Positions 34,582 to 47,906 of a DNA stretch of 64,000 bases are shown piece by piece. Source of the stretch: Paulinella micropora (taxonomy: Eukaryota; Cercozoa; Imbricatea; Euglyphida); the NCBI GenBank assembly GCA_009731375.1, contig BJOX01000013.1:666756-730755 (forward strand). The letters are read 5' to 3'. A program made the translations under genes and the position numbers. How positions within the stretch are numbered: position 1 is the first letter of the stretch; every line of letters begins with the position of its first letter. The notes beneath the pieces were generated by a model. That model saw nothing but the letters and a program-made list of their open reading frames with translations, was not told where the DNA came from and searched no databases.

Positions 34582-35560
34582 TCAATGGGGCAGGGCGAGA
34601 TGCCACGACGGATGCCAGCGATGGATGCGGTACACGTTGTGTAGGGGTGTTGCTCCACTTGCTAGACTTCCAGGGTGGGCAAACAGACCGGCAGGGGTGA
34701 TAGGAGGCACCCTATCGGTGGGGGCTATTGCTGTTGCACCTGCGAGCATCGTAACTGGAGTAAAAGCCATCGATGGGGTAGCTACGAGGGGCGATTTTGC
34801 AGCCGTTGATGGTGCAGTAGGCGCAGTGGGGCTCGTTGATGGGTGAGTCAGCGGTGCAAGTCCCGGAGGAATACTTCCCAGGGCTATTGCTGGCGCCGAA
34901 CCAATCAGGGTCGATGGAGGCACTGTAACTGGGGTGCTTGCAGGGGCTGGAAGTACAAATCCATGAAGTGATCCAGGTGCTCCAGGCATCGACGTCGAAA
35001 TAGGTAAATAATTAACATATACCTCGAGAGGGATGAGAGTACCCAGTTGGTTCCAGAGAGCCTCCTGTTGAGCTGCAGAGCCTGTAGGTCCCAAATACTC
35101 CTGGTAGATGTCGTGGGCCGTCACGTTGGGATTTCACATCAGCGTGAGTGATGATGTTGGTACCAATGGTAGATGAAGCAAATTTGTTTGCTTGTCCTTG
35201 ATTACCTTGAGTAGAACGTTCCTGTATTCACCAGAGTAGTTGGTGAAGAAATCCTCTTTGAACTGCATTGATTGCGTCCACGAGAGGTCCGTAGTGAGAG
35301 GAGTAGACTTACCTTCCTCCACTTCCTTCAGAAAATTCTTTTCAGAGGGCAGAATACCATGGTAGACTCCCAGTATGGTAAAAGGGTCCAAGCATTTCCT
35401 CTTGTGCTCGCGGATACGCGACAGGGAATCGTCGTGGCGTGAGTTGGCGAACATTCCACGTTGCCAGGGGTAGGCCAGGTTGGTACACTTGTAGAGCACG
35501 ATGAGCAGCAAAGAGGATGATCTTGCTGGATGATAAGGGGGTGACCCTAACACAAACAAA
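34582..35560 (-). pseudogene. gag: Gag N-terminal region, interrupted
   Basis: Two segments (35560-35134 and 35124-34582) are in one frame, separated only by a TGA. They contain SEKNFLKEVEEGK, YRNVLLKVIKDKQ, then MTAHDIYQEYLG and a long proline-, alanine- and glycine-rich tail. This is the first ORF after the upstream LTR, so Gag is the natural assignment. There is no diagnostic motif. Confidence 0.45.
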
Positions 35561-35793
35561 AACCAAACACATACTGTGTTGGTCGACTGCATAGAGTGTG
35601 GAAGAACAGTAATACGACACAAAAATGCAAAGACAGGTGAACGATCTGTCCCACATATGTGGTTTTTGATAATTTCTAATCGTCCACGTTCGTTGAGTAG
35701 TACCTTCCTTGTAGGCGGTGCTTTCAAATCGATCTGTCGACAGAGCACACAAAACTCGTGTGTGCAGTTTCCACTTGAAAGGAAAAATCGAAT

Positions 35794-36426
35794 TGTGAGT
35801 TTGGATACAACCCCAAGGGATAAATACACAAGGAACTCTTATTAAAAGACTCTATGGCTGCAAACAGCCCTAACTCCTAGTCTGAGAGTAGGTGAAATAC
35901 CAGTAAATAGCTGAGAGGTCACTTCATTTATTTACGTTGATTTCTACTGGTTTGCAGACTTGGTTTGCAAAGTACGATCTTGGGTGAACGTAGATTGTGA
36001 GTAGCTGTTAGGCGAAACTTGAAGTTAAATGTGCAAAGTACTTGAAGGTGGCTTCAAGTTCAAGTCATTGGTGTTCAAGTGGAAGTCCTGAACTTTCATT
36101 TGGGAAAGTCTTTCTGAGCCTAATGGCTGTGCACGCAGTGCAAGGTAAATATTATTTTTATGTTCTCTTGACTGTGTTCCCCAAAATTCACTGGTTTTGC
36201 GGTTTTCAGTATATCATGGGAAAAAGGCAGCAGAGAGGGAAAAAATGACATTTGCTATAAAAATTTTGATGAAATCGTTTGAAGTCATTCCTGGACGAAA
36301 CTCGAGTCGAAAGCTAGTTAGTGAAGTCGAAACGTCGTGCAGAGGAGAATCTAACGGATCGGTCAAAAACAGTAAAATGTCAACGGTAGTGGTTTTGGCA
36401 GGTCGTTAAAGTGCTCAGTCTGATAG
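35794..36426 (-). repeat. Upstream LTR of the 14-kb element
   Basis: About 633 bp, matching 22298-22926 apart from scattered substitutions and small indels. It should hold the promoter for minus-strand transcription. I see no clear tRNA primer site in the 20 bp inside it. Confidence 0.88.
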
Positions 36427-37760
36427 AATTACGAGGTGGATTCTACTCATGCTAGGTCAGCGACTAAATTGCGTCAGGACCTCCTTCTTTACTTGATCTC
36501 AGGCAGCTGCAGCAGGATAGTGTTTTTGATTATTAAAATAAGTATGCATATAAGGTGATATTCTTGTGTCGCGAATCATAAGTTACAAAAAAAAACACAA
36601 ATTATTGATTAATATTAACTTGAAAACCAAAACATTAACTCTAAGATCTTAGTATCACTTATCACGTATATACTAGACTCGATGATACATACTGAGTAGT
36701 ATTATAGCTACTGTATAGACAGTGTAGTAGTAATGTACTGTAGTACTACTACTAGTACTACTAGTACTAGTACTGTGACTAGTATCTAACGTATTGTACT
36801 GTAGTCACAAGTTACGTACTAGCTATAGTAGTACTAGTAATAATACTAACTATAATAAGTTTGAATTCGTGATAGAATAGTTACGTACTAGCTATAGTAG
36901 TACTAGTAATAATACTAACTATAATAAGTTTGAATTCGTGATAGAATAGTCAGTAATTCACAAGCTCAAGTTCACAACCTAGACAACGTCAACTTCATGA
37001 TCAATGATTTACATGTACATGTACGTCTAGTACAGTACTACGTATACTAGGTCTAGTAGGTATACATGTACACGTACTAGACATACACTTGAACTAGTTG
37101 AACTATAGCTAGTTGAAGCTGTGAAGTTACATTTATTCTAGAAATTTACTAGTAAGTTTCAGTACAAATTTTTTCACGTTGCCACTAAAGTGGCACCCCC
37201 CGCCCGCAGGGCGTTCTAAGTACCAAGAACCCGCTTCCGGTGCCACCTATTCAATGCAGTCTTGAACGGCCCATTCTATCGTAAAAGGCATTACATTGCC
37301 TTCGCATTGGCAATTCAGATAAGGACCCAAAAATTTCCCTGTTGTGTTTGTTTCATGTTGGTCAGAGAAACAGAGAGTTGAAGGTCCGAGAATGTGGAGA
37401 TCTAATATCCACAACTTATTTTTCACAAGCTGCAGTGTAGGAAGGGCAGACTTTCCTTTGTTATGCTGAAGAAATGGACATGTGCAGGAGGAGTGTGGAG
37501 TAGTATTGGGTGATTTGGTTGCTAACCAAATATTCTTTTCATGTCAAGTGCGCCCCTTTAAGTGATTGAGGTTGAGGTGTTTGGTTTAGGAAAAGGAATA
37601 ACAGCCTGGGTGCCATAAAACACTAGGCCATTTCCTCATGCTGACAAGTTTCTCCAGTGGTCATAACGTCCTGGGAAGCCCTATCAAAAATGGAGGTCCC
37701 TGTTTATTCGATTCAACCTCGTCTCTCTCTCACTCTCATCTTTCTCCAAAATAAAGGATC
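36427..37760. other. AT-rich unidentified region with a 69-bp tandem duplication
   Basis: A 69-bp unit starting TTACGTACTAGCTATAGTAG is present twice, at 36812-36880 and 36881-36949. From 37180 the composition changes to GC-richer sequence without an ORF. No gene is supported. Confidence 0.6.
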
Positions 37761-38039
37761 TAAGAAGAATAGTTTATAAGGATGGGTGTAGCTCCACTGC
37801 ATAAATGTGAATGTAAGGCATGAATGCATGCACGAATGTTGTTACCACGAATGTTGCATTCGCCGATTTCCTTCCTTTCTCATTTGCACGAATGCATGCA
37901 TACATGCACACGTACGTGCATAGGTACATGCATGCATACATGCATACATGCACGCATGGATGCATACATACAATATGCATGCATACATCCACGCATGGAT
38001 GCATACAAACAATAGATACATACATATCCATTATTTGGC

Positions 38040-38126
38040 GGGATATAGGTGGTGATCGTTGGCAAAAGAGACCTCGTGGCCCGGAGACGTCACCTTCCCC
38101 TCATCAATCGGGCAGCCCACTCAGGT
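38040..38126 (+). other. Possible exon with an echoed donor edge
   Basis: An open plus frame (RWQKRPRGPETSPSPHQ) ends at CACTCAG|GTGTGT. About 80 bp on, CCCACTCAGGTATGT repeats the same edge. The frame is otherwise featureless. Confidence 0.3.
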
Positions 38127-38618
38127 GTGTGTATACAGGCATGCACGCATGCAGTTGTATGTATGCCTGGCTCATCTATTGGGCACAACAACACATAGCC
38201 CACTCAGGTATGTATGTATGCATGCATGCATGTTGTATGCATGAATCTGTGTATGACTTTTGTTGTGTTGTGTTATTGATTGTTGTCGATTGTTGTCGAT
38301 TGTTTGTCGATTGTTGGTCGATTGTTGTCGATTGTTGTCGATTGTTGTCGATTGTTGTTGGTTGTTGTCCAGTCTGGTATGTGTGTATGTCTTGTTGGTG
38401 GTGTGGCGCGAACGTCGGGCACACAGTTGCCGGGTAGAGCGCTCACAGTCACAACATGGGCACTTTGATCACAGCCTTCTCTCGCAAGCCACGTGACAGA
38501 ACAATGCCGATGGTGCCATCGGAAAGCGCATCGTGGCTGTATTTTCGATGTTGACAGAGAGTAATCAACTCGAAGCTCAATGATGCATGATTTTGTCCTG
38601 TTAAGGTGTTCGCCTAAG

Positions 38619-38770
38619 CGGCAGCGTCTCTTCGAAGACTTACCGGAGCGCCCCGAGGAAAACTTTGCAGCAAATATACCGCAAGTGACACAACAAGGAA
38701 ATTATGCAACAAAAGTACCGCAAAAGACGCCACCACACGTGAGCGACATACAGCAGCTCTGCACACTCTA
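38619..38770 (+). CDS. Possible exon of an unidentified plus-strand gene
   Basis: Fifty codons open from an AAG acceptor to a perfect GTAAGT donor. They contain RQRLFEDLPERPEENF and two related stretches, AANIPQVTQ and ATKVPQKTP, apparently a short internal repeat. No family recognised. Confidence 0.4.
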
Positions 38771-38775
38771 GTAAG

Positions 38776-39968
<1,193 letters not shown>

Positions 39969-40036
39969 AGGGAGCAGACAAGCATCTTGAGAGTTGGGCT
40001 CCCGATCTACTGGTCGCGTTGGCAACCCCTGGAACG
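39969..40036 (+). CDS. Probable exon of an unidentified plus-strand gene
   Basis: Between CTATCTAG and ACG|GTCTATC lie 22 complete codons, [18 protein letters not shown] and a few more. The sequence is unlike the repeats around it and looks like part of a helical protein. The donor continues directly into (CTAT)n, as in the CLU introns. Confidence 0.5.
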
Positions 40037-40057
40037 GTCTATCTATCTATCTATCTA

Positions 40058-40145
<88 letters not shown>

Positions 40146-40359
40146 CATCTATCTATCTATCTATCTATCTATCCATCCATCCATCCATCCATCCATCCAT
40201 CCATCTATCCATCTATCCATCTATCCATCCATCCATCCATCCATCCATCCATCCATCCATCTATCTATCTATCCGTCGCTGTCTGTCTGTCTGTTGTCTG
40301 TCTATCTATCTATCTATCTATCTACCTATCTACCTATCTATCTATCTATCTATCTATCA

Positions 40360-40420
<61 letters not shown>
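40037..40420. repeat. (CTAT)n/(CATC)n array
   Basis: Array that starts inside the donor of the preceding exon. Confidence 0.93.
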
Positions 40421-40628
40421 CACGAAATCAGAAGCTCCTTTTTTCTGACATTAGTCGATATTTCATCAGTTGATCTCATCACTTACTCCACGGAGCAAAC
40501 CAAGGCCACTTGAGGTGTCACTGACCCTCTCTTGGGCTTGATTTTTTGAAATGGGTGCCATCTGTCGACAGACAGAGAATTAGGGGATGGTGTGGGTGTG
40601 CTGGGCCCGTGGTGGGGTGCCTTATGTG
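40421..40628. repeat. Copy of the 43.8-44.5 kb repeat, cut by gap
   Basis: About 208 bp nearly identical to 43877-44080 (CGAAATCAGAAGCTCC to GGGGTGCCTTATGTG). It is followed by an 808-N gap (40629-41436) that may hide the rest. Confidence 0.85.
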
Positions 40629-41436
40629 NNNNNNNNNNNNNNNNNNNNNNNNNNNNNNNNNNNNNNNNNNNNNNNNNNNNNNNNNNNNNNNNNNNNNNNN
40701 NNNNNNNNNNNNNNNNNNNNNNNNNNNNNNNNNNNNNNNNNNNNNNNNNNNNNNNNNNNNNNNNNNNNNNNNNNNNNNNNNNNNNNNNNNNNNNNNNNNN
40801 NNNNNNNNNNNNNNNNNNNNNNNNNNNNNNNNNNNNNNNNNNNNNNNNNNNNNNNNNNNNNNNNNNNNNNNNNNNNNNNNNNNNNNNNNNNNNNNNNNNN
40901 NNNNNNNNNNNNNNNNNNNNNNNNNNNNNNNNNNNNNNNNNNNNNNNNNNNNNNNNNNNNNNNNNNNNNNNNNNNNNNNNNNNNNNNNNNNNNNNNNNNN
41001 NNNNNNNNNNNNNNNNNNNNNNNNNNNNNNNNNNNNNNNNNNNNNNNNNNNNNNNNNNNNNNNNNNNNNNNNNNNNNNNNNNNNNNNNNNNNNNNNNNNN
41101 NNNNNNNNNNNNNNNNNNNNNNNNNNNNNNNNNNNNNNNNNNNNNNNNNNNNNNNNNNNNNNNNNNNNNNNNNNNNNNNNNNNNNNNNNNNNNNNNNNNN
41201 NNNNNNNNNNNNNNNNNNNNNNNNNNNNNNNNNNNNNNNNNNNNNNNNNNNNNNNNNNNNNNNNNNNNNNNNNNNNNNNNNNNNNNNNNNNNNNNNNNNN
41301 NNNNNNNNNNNNNNNNNNNNNNNNNNNNNNNNNNNNNNNNNNNNNNNNNNNNNNNNNNNNNNNNNNNNNNNNNNNNNNNNNNNNNNNNNNNNNNNNNNNN
41401 NNNNNNNNNNNNNNNNNNNNNNNNNNNNNNNNNNNN
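40629..41436. other. Assembly gap (808 N)
   Basis: Between a copy of the dispersed repeat and a (TA)n array. Confidence 0.95.
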
Positions 41437-41456
41437 TATATATATATTATATATAC

Positions 41457-41521
<65 letters not shown>

Positions 41522-41534
41522 TTGTTTGTGTGTA
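41437..41534. repeat. (TA)n and (TG)n array
   Basis: Dinucleotide array after the gap. Confidence 0.9.
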
Positions 41535-41742
41535 TGTTTGTGTGTTTGTATACAGTCTATTTCTTTCCGTTTCCAGCCCAACCAGAACAGCGTGCGACCA
41601 CAAGTGGTCTTTTGCATACATACATACATACATACATACATACATACATACATCATGCATACAGACATACATACATGCAGACAGCTTTTACCTTCTCGAA
41701 GTTGGCTTTTGCATGTCACGATGTGTCAAAACAAGAGCCTAG

Positions 41743-41784
41743 GCCGCGGCTGACCAACGCAAATGCCAATTTTTACTGCAAGGA
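41743..41784 (+). pseudogene. Diverged echo of the 41908 exon
   Basis: After CCTAG come 14 codons reading AADQRKCQFLLQG, compared with AADKQKCDFVLQR in the exon at 41908. Five of the codon differences are silent third-base changes, so this copy was under coding constraint for some time. It is cut by a (CT)n array. Confidence 0.6.
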
Positions 41785-41787
41785 CTA

Positions 41788-41827
<40 letters not shown>

Positions 41828-41829
41828 CC

Positions 41830-41891
<62 letters not shown>

Positions 41892-41900
41892 TCTCCCTCA
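41788..41900. repeat. (CT)n array
   Basis: Polypyrimidine array ending just before the CCTAG acceptor of the 41908 exon, where it acts as the polypyrimidine tract. Confidence 0.92.
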
Positions 41901-41907
41901 TTCCTAG

Positions 41908-42025
41908 GCGGCAGCTGACAAGCAGAAGTGCGACTTCGTGCTGCAGCGACTCAGCAGCTGGGCGGCAGCTGACAAGCAGAAGTGCGACTTCATGCTGCAG
42001 CGACTCAGCAGCTGGGCACAGCAAG
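41908..42025 (+). CDS. Exon with an in-frame 54-bp tandem duplication
   Basis: Runs from CCTAG to CAAG|GTCCAG, 39 codons. Codons 1-18 (AADKQKCDFVLQRLSSW) and 19-36 (AADKQKCDFMLQRLSSW) are an exact duplication except one base (GTG to ATG). The peptide looks like an amphipathic helix. The gene is not recognised. Confidence 0.6.
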
Positions 42026-42218
42026 GTCCAGACATAAAACTAGATGCACACAAGATAGATAATTTTTTGTCATTCTGAAAACTTTTGCTAAATTTTCCCG
42101 GAAGGACGGTAAATTTTGTCAAATGTTGAAAATTGTGCTTATGTGACAGGTCAGTTTGTAGGAAAGCTACAGGATGTGCGCAGTGTGGTACATATTGAAC
42201 ATACATGCATCCATGCAT

Positions 42219-42480
42219 GAATGCATGCATGCATACATACATACATTCATACATTCATACATTCATACATATTCATTCATACATACATACATACATACAT
42301 ACATACATAAATACGTACATACCTACGTACATACATACGTACATACGTACATACGTACATACATACATACATACATACATACATACATACATACATACAT
42401 ACATAAATGCATACATACATACATACATACATACATACATACATACATACATACATACATACATACATACATACATACAT
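42219..42480. repeat. (CATA)n array
   Basis: Tetranucleotide array of about 260 bp. Confidence 0.92.
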
Positions 42481-42486
42481 GAGCAG

Positions 42487-42755
42487 GTTGAGTTTTGGGA
42501 GTACCATTCGTGCCATCTGATCTCTCAGCTAACATACATAGAATTCATGCTATGCATGACATGCATACGTACATAGTGTCCAGGTGGAGTGTTGGGAGTG
42601 CCATGCGCGCCATCTGATCTCTCAGCTAACATACACAGCATTCTCCGCCATTCACTGCCAACACTTGGCCACTGCCCCNNNNNNNNNNAGTACCACTCGC
42701 GCCATCTGATCTCCCAGCTCTTGACGCAAAGCACACAAAACGGTCAGCTAGGAGC
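42487..42755. repeat. Three copies of an exon-like unit
   Basis: Copies at about 42487-42530, 42581-42640 and 42689-42752 share GCCATCTGATCTC(T/C)CAGCT. Plus-strand reading gives HLISQL, with LLTQSTQNGQL in the third. Minus-strand reading gives L(R/G)DQMAR. Splice-like edges exist on both strands, so I do not assign a strand. Two more copies lie at 43453 and 44655. Confidence 0.55.
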
Positions 42756-42758
42756 AGT

Positions 42759-42826
<68 letters not shown>

Positions 42827-42852
42827 CAGTGGTAGCAGTAGTAGAAGTAGAA

Positions 42853-42886
<34 letters not shown>

Positions 42887-42900
42887 AAGTAGTAGTAGTA

Positions 42901-42942
<42 letters not shown>

Positions 42943-42957
42943 CTAGTAGTAGTAGTA

Positions 42958-43009
<52 letters not shown>
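42756..43009. repeat. (TAG)n then (TAA)n array
   Basis: Triplet arrays leading into the SINE at 43010. Confidence 0.92.
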
Positions 43010-43011
<2 letters not shown>

Positions 43012-43246
43012 GTGCTTCTCTGTCAATGGCGAATGCATTTCTGCACATGTGCCTCCATCGTCTCACCCGCGAGGGGAGTACGAAGATTTGACGATAGGCT
43101 CTACTGGCCCGCAAGGCAGCTCCAAGCCTTCCAGACAGACCAATACTTTCAAAGAAAATATCCTTTGAAAATACTGGCACCGACGGGAATCGAACTGGCG
43201 ACAGGTCCCAGATGGTAGACCTTAACCACTGGGCTATCGCGGTGCC
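43010..43246 (-). mobile_element. tRNA-derived SINE with intact acceptor stem
   Basis: Here the tRNA-like head still begins GGCACCG and ends CGGTGCC, a perfect 7-bp acceptor stem. Box A-like TAGCCCAGTGG and box B-like GTTCGATTCC lie between. This is the best evidence that the family derives from a tRNA. The body resembles the 2451-2683 copy, with differences. Confidence 0.88.
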
Positions 43247-43452
<206 letters not shown>

Positions 43453-43505
43453 TCGTCTATCTGATCTCTCAGCTCTTGCAGCAAAACCCACACAACGGTA
43501 GATAG
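43453..43505. repeat. Fourth copy of the exon-like unit
   Basis: CTGATCTCTCAGCTCTTGCA followed by CAACGGTAGATAG. On the plus strand it reads VYLISQLLQQNPHNG with a GTAGAT donor. Confidence 0.5.
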
Positions 43506-43514
43506 ATAGATAGA

Positions 43515-43538
43515 CTACTACTACTACTACTACTACTT

Positions 43539-43592
<54 letters not shown>

Positions 43593-43700
43593 TCACTACT
43601 ACCACTACTACTACTACTAATAGCTTAATCTATCTATCGCACTAGGCTAATGAAGCAAAAGGAAACGGACAGGCCTCTCTATCTATCTCTCTATCTATCC

Positions 43701-43758
<58 letters not shown>

Positions 43759-43843
43759 ATCTATCTATCTATATCTATCTATCTATCCATCCATCCATCC
43801 ATCCATCCATCTATCCATCTATCTATCTATCTATCTATCTATC
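43515..43843. repeat. (CTA)n and (CTAT)n arrays
   Basis: Triplet then tetranucleotide arrays ending at the dispersed repeat. Confidence 0.92.
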
Positions 43844-44655
<812 letters not shown>

Positions 44656-44704
44656 CGATCTGGTTGCTCAGCTCTTCAAGCATAGCCCACAGAACGGTCA
44701 GCTA
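44656..44704. repeat. Fifth copy of the exon-like unit
   Basis: Plus-strand reading VDLVAQLFKHSPQNG with AACG|GTCAGC. Its codon phase would join correctly to the terminal exon at 45129. Confidence 0.5.
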
Positions 44705-44712
44705 GATAGCTA

Positions 44713-44733
44713 TCTATTTATCTATTTATCTAC

Positions 44734-44779
<46 letters not shown>

Positions 44780-44846
44780 CTATATATATCTATCTATCTC
44801 TATATATATCTATCTATCTCTATATCTATCTATCTATCTCTATATA

Positions 44847-44895
<49 letters not shown>

Positions 44896-44936
44896 CTATC
44901 TCTCTCTCTCTATCTCTCTCTCTCTATCTATCTCTT

Positions 44937-44977
<41 letters not shown>

Positions 44978-45009
44978 CTATCTCTCTATCTCTCTATCTC
45001 TCTATCTCT

Positions 45010-45062
<53 letters not shown>

Positions 45063-45066
45063 CATC
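44713..45066. repeat. (CTAT)n/(CT)n array
   Basis: Tetranucleotide and dinucleotide array, about 350 bp. Confidence 0.92.
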
Positions 45067-45128
45067 CATCCATCCATCCATCCATTCATCTAGCTATCTA
45101 TCTACATTAGATGGCCACAGGCAGCTAG

Positions 45129-45283
45129 ATATCTTCCCGCACGCTCCTGAGGCGCAAGCTTCGTCGTCTTCTGTCGCGCTGCAGACGCGTTTCAAAGACT
45201 CCTCCACTTACGTGAAACTCAACCTGTCCTTTCAACCCTCGTCCTCGCTCACCACCTCGAGCGCGACTGCCATGGTCGATTGA
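45129..45283 (+). CDS. Probable terminal exon of the unidentified plus-strand gene
   Basis: After the acceptor GCAGCTAG, 51 codons run to a TGA: DIFPHAPEAQASSSS, then RFKDSSTYVKLNLSF and a serine/threonine-rich end. Third-position GC is high, unlike the flanks. The phase matches the donor of the 44656 unit. The minus strand also has open frames here, including a GTAAGT, so strand is not certain. Confidence 0.45.
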
Positions 45284-45603
45284 ACATTCCGACAGTGACC
45301 CACATTCCAGCATGGCAGCAGGCGGCCTGCACATCGATGTCATTCAGCAGTCGTGCACAAGGTTCCCACAGGCTGCGTCCCCTTGGTGACATGTATCATA
45401 TAGTATGTATGCATACGGATATGCATGCATGCTTATATAACAATCACTTGTTATAGTGGTTGTACTAAGATTAAGTTACGTTCATACTTTTACATGTATC
45501 ACGGTGCAGATGTAGTGAAGCAGTCATACTCACAGTGCTGATCGGAACTGATCTATTCACCATTTCAAGCTCTTTAGAATAGTAAGTAGAACAACGGAAG
45601 GGT

Positions 45604-45639
<36 letters not shown>

Positions 45640-45980
45640 AAAAAAATTTTTTTAAAATATATATATATATATATATATATATAACACTTTCACACCTGTG
45701 TCCGCATTCAGGTCATTTGTTTCGCCCGTCGCGGTGTCCTTTATTCTTCCATTGAAGCCTAAGGTTCTGGTTTCTCAGTACCTAAGCCGCTGACCCTTCT
45801 CAGCACTGTGACCCATCCCCACTGGCACGACCAGCAAGTATTCTTCAAGTGATAACTTGAACAGCGATCTTCCGATCATTAATTAAAGGTGACTTAATCG
45901 CTCAGCCCGCCAAACAGTGCTTGCGTAACTGACTTGAACTGCACTGTTTACTACTGAGTAAACAGCTGAGTAATCCGAGG
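45284..45980. other. Non-repeat region without a supported gene
   Basis: Contains a T homopolymer and (AT)n at about 45607-45683. Nothing else is recognised. Confidence 0.45.
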
Positions 45981-46373
45981 TTTTGTCGGTTATAATCAAA
46001 AGATATTATTTAATGCAAGCAGGGGTATTTATCTTTCCAATTTCACAGCACTCTGATAATAACCTAATTTTCCTCCTCCACAAAGAGAGGAAACCAGTAT
46101 GGCGGAAAATGTAGTAGACTGTCAGAGCCAAGCAACAAAAAGGGAAAAGAGAGGCATTTCCCAGTGTCACCCCTAACGATAATATTATACGGCTTAAAAA
46201 AAGTAGTACCGGTTATGAATCTTAATATTAGTATTATCGTTTTCAACCGGCTGCCTCGAAAGTATATAAATAAAAACGGATATAACTACATCTTAAAGAT
46301 ATATAGCTCTTCTATACATCACTCTGTATAGGGGTATAAGAAAAGGTCGCATCTTTACCTATCTGCGCCTACA
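45981..46373 (-). repeat. Downstream LTR of the small element
   Basis: Plus-strand start TTTTGTCGGTTATAATC, end CGCCTACA. Close match to 48547-48940. Confidence 0.85.
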
Positions 46374-46837
46374 ATCCCCCCTCCCCCGGACAGTCTTATA
46401 CGGGAACCGTAGTAAATAGGGGTAGATTGGTAAATATAGATGAATGAGAGCGCACTTTCCGGGTCTGTTTCCTCCTGGGCGATCATTTCCTGTGGAGACA
46501 ACCAATTGAGTAGCTTGAGTGACCGCTAAGTTTTTTGCTCTTCATCACCGTTGTACGTCCGGTGCTTACAAAATGCAAATTTGAGTTTGGAGATTTTCGA
46601 GTTCACTGAATTTGAATTTGAATTTTGAATTATCCCCTCCACTTCTTGTATGGCGGTCTGCCATAGATGTACAACGGTCTGATCATGTCGCAGTCAAACC
46701 ATCACTTCGCCGTCTTCTTTCTCCATGCCTTCCCTGGTCTTTTACCCGCGTTTGCCACCGCGCCTCAACCCTCTCGAGATTGAGGGTTGGTATTACTTGC
46801 AACCGCTCCGGGTGACATGGGTCCACCCTTCGCATCT

Positions 46838-47120
46838 GTGATCCTAGCATTACTAGGCGATTTGCATCGGATCTGAAGCAAATCTCCGAGCAATTCTAAG
46901 TATCCCGCGTCTCCATCCCCTGTCTTAAGGATCTGTGATCCGAGAATTACTGGGCAGTCTGCATCTGATTTGAGGCAGATTTCCGAGCAATTCTAAAGTT
47001 CCGCGTCCCCCATTCCCTGTCTTGAGGATCTGTGATCCGAGCATTACTGAGCCGTTTGCATCCGATGTGAAACAAACGTCCAAGCAATTCTAAGGTTCCG
47101 CGTCCCTAGCATATGTCTCG
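46838..47120. repeat. Minisatellite, unit about 90 bp, three copies
   Basis: Each unit has ATCTGTGATCC(T/G)AG, ATTACT, then GAGCAATTCTAA or a variant, and CCGCGTC. It lies inside the small LTR element. Confidence 0.8.
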
Positions 47121-47383
47121 GCCCCAATCCGTCCGAAGGATCTGTGAGCCCGAGAATACAGGGAGGCATTAATCTTAATTGTTTAATACCCCCGTGCATC
47201 CTCGTCCATCATAGGGATGAACGGGCGCTATGCCAGTGTCAAGGGTGCCGTTGGTGTGTTCGGCATTGTTTGTTTGGTTTTGTTGTCTGCAGATATTTTC
47301 TTATTGCCACCCGGCAAGTATCTACTTCGCTGTGGCGAAGGTAGAAGTGTCTAAGAATATATATACAACCCATTGGCTGGGTC

Positions 47384-47906
47384 TCAAAACGCGTCTACGC
47401 TTATTCGTCGAGGTATATTTCCTCGAGGGAGTTTTATGAACTCCTCTTCGTTAGACGGTGATGATGGTTGCCATCTCCATGTCACTGCGGGTTGGTCTTC
47501 CACTGGCATGTCTAATTCCTGATCCAGGCTTTCTTTCAAAGCCCTCGCTTCCGACCAGGTCAAGTCTTCTCCGACTTCCGAGTGCTGTGGCACGATACAT
47601 CTTATGACTGGGGCAAATCGACCAATGATCTGCCCCAGCTGGTATGCATACTGTTGCATCCAGTACGGCCAGTCACGTCGAAAGTGGTAGATATAATCCA
47701 ACCGTTGAGTTATTTTGTGCCATCGGAACTCATCGGCTTGGACAAGTCTGTTCCAACCCAGTGCGTCCTGTGCCCTGAATCGTTCGATCCATTGTTCGAA
47801 GCCTCTCACGCGGCCTCGATATGTGTTGGGAACGTTCTCGTCAGGATCGGCTAACTGGTTGGCGATGCGGGATGTGTGTGGGTCATCGCCGGTATATCGT
47901 CAGCAG
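47384..47906 (-). CDS. Unrecognised ORF of the small LTR element, possibly Gag-like
   Basis: The frame is open from about 47906, with the first ATG near 47809. It encodes RVRGFEQWIERFRAQDAL, YIYHFRRDWPYWMQQYAYQL and an acidic C-terminus. The aromatic- and glutamine-rich helices could belong to a capsid, but there is no zinc knuckle or other diagnostic motif. A TGA lies just upstream of the open stretch, so it is probably truncated. Confidence 0.45.

Larger units (their letters stand above)
22298..36426 (-). mobile_element. Decayed 14-kb Ty3/gypsy-type LTR retrotransposon
   Basis: Two direct repeats of about 630 bp (22298-22926 and 35794-36426) flank minus-strand sequence. Within it lie gag-like sequence with a zinc knuckle-like motif (near 33300) and pol in the order reverse transcriptase, RNase H, integrase and GPY/F module (26.9 to 24.0 kb). 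The order RT-RH-IN is that of Ty3/gypsy. On the minus strand the repeats end in CA but start CTATC rather than TG. No target-site duplication is seen (TGAAC versus AATTA). A G-run on the minus strand just before the downstream repeat may be the polypurine tract but is broken by a gap. Frameshifts, stops and a nested MITE show it is dead. The internal region is unusually long, with several unrecognised ORFs between gag and pol. Confidence 0.85.

Noticed and set aside
33732-35133. Nuclear code with TGA as tryptophan
   Set aside because: Tryptophans in the CLU, LINE, gag, pol and LRR genes are TGG, and the TGAs are confined to a decayed element.
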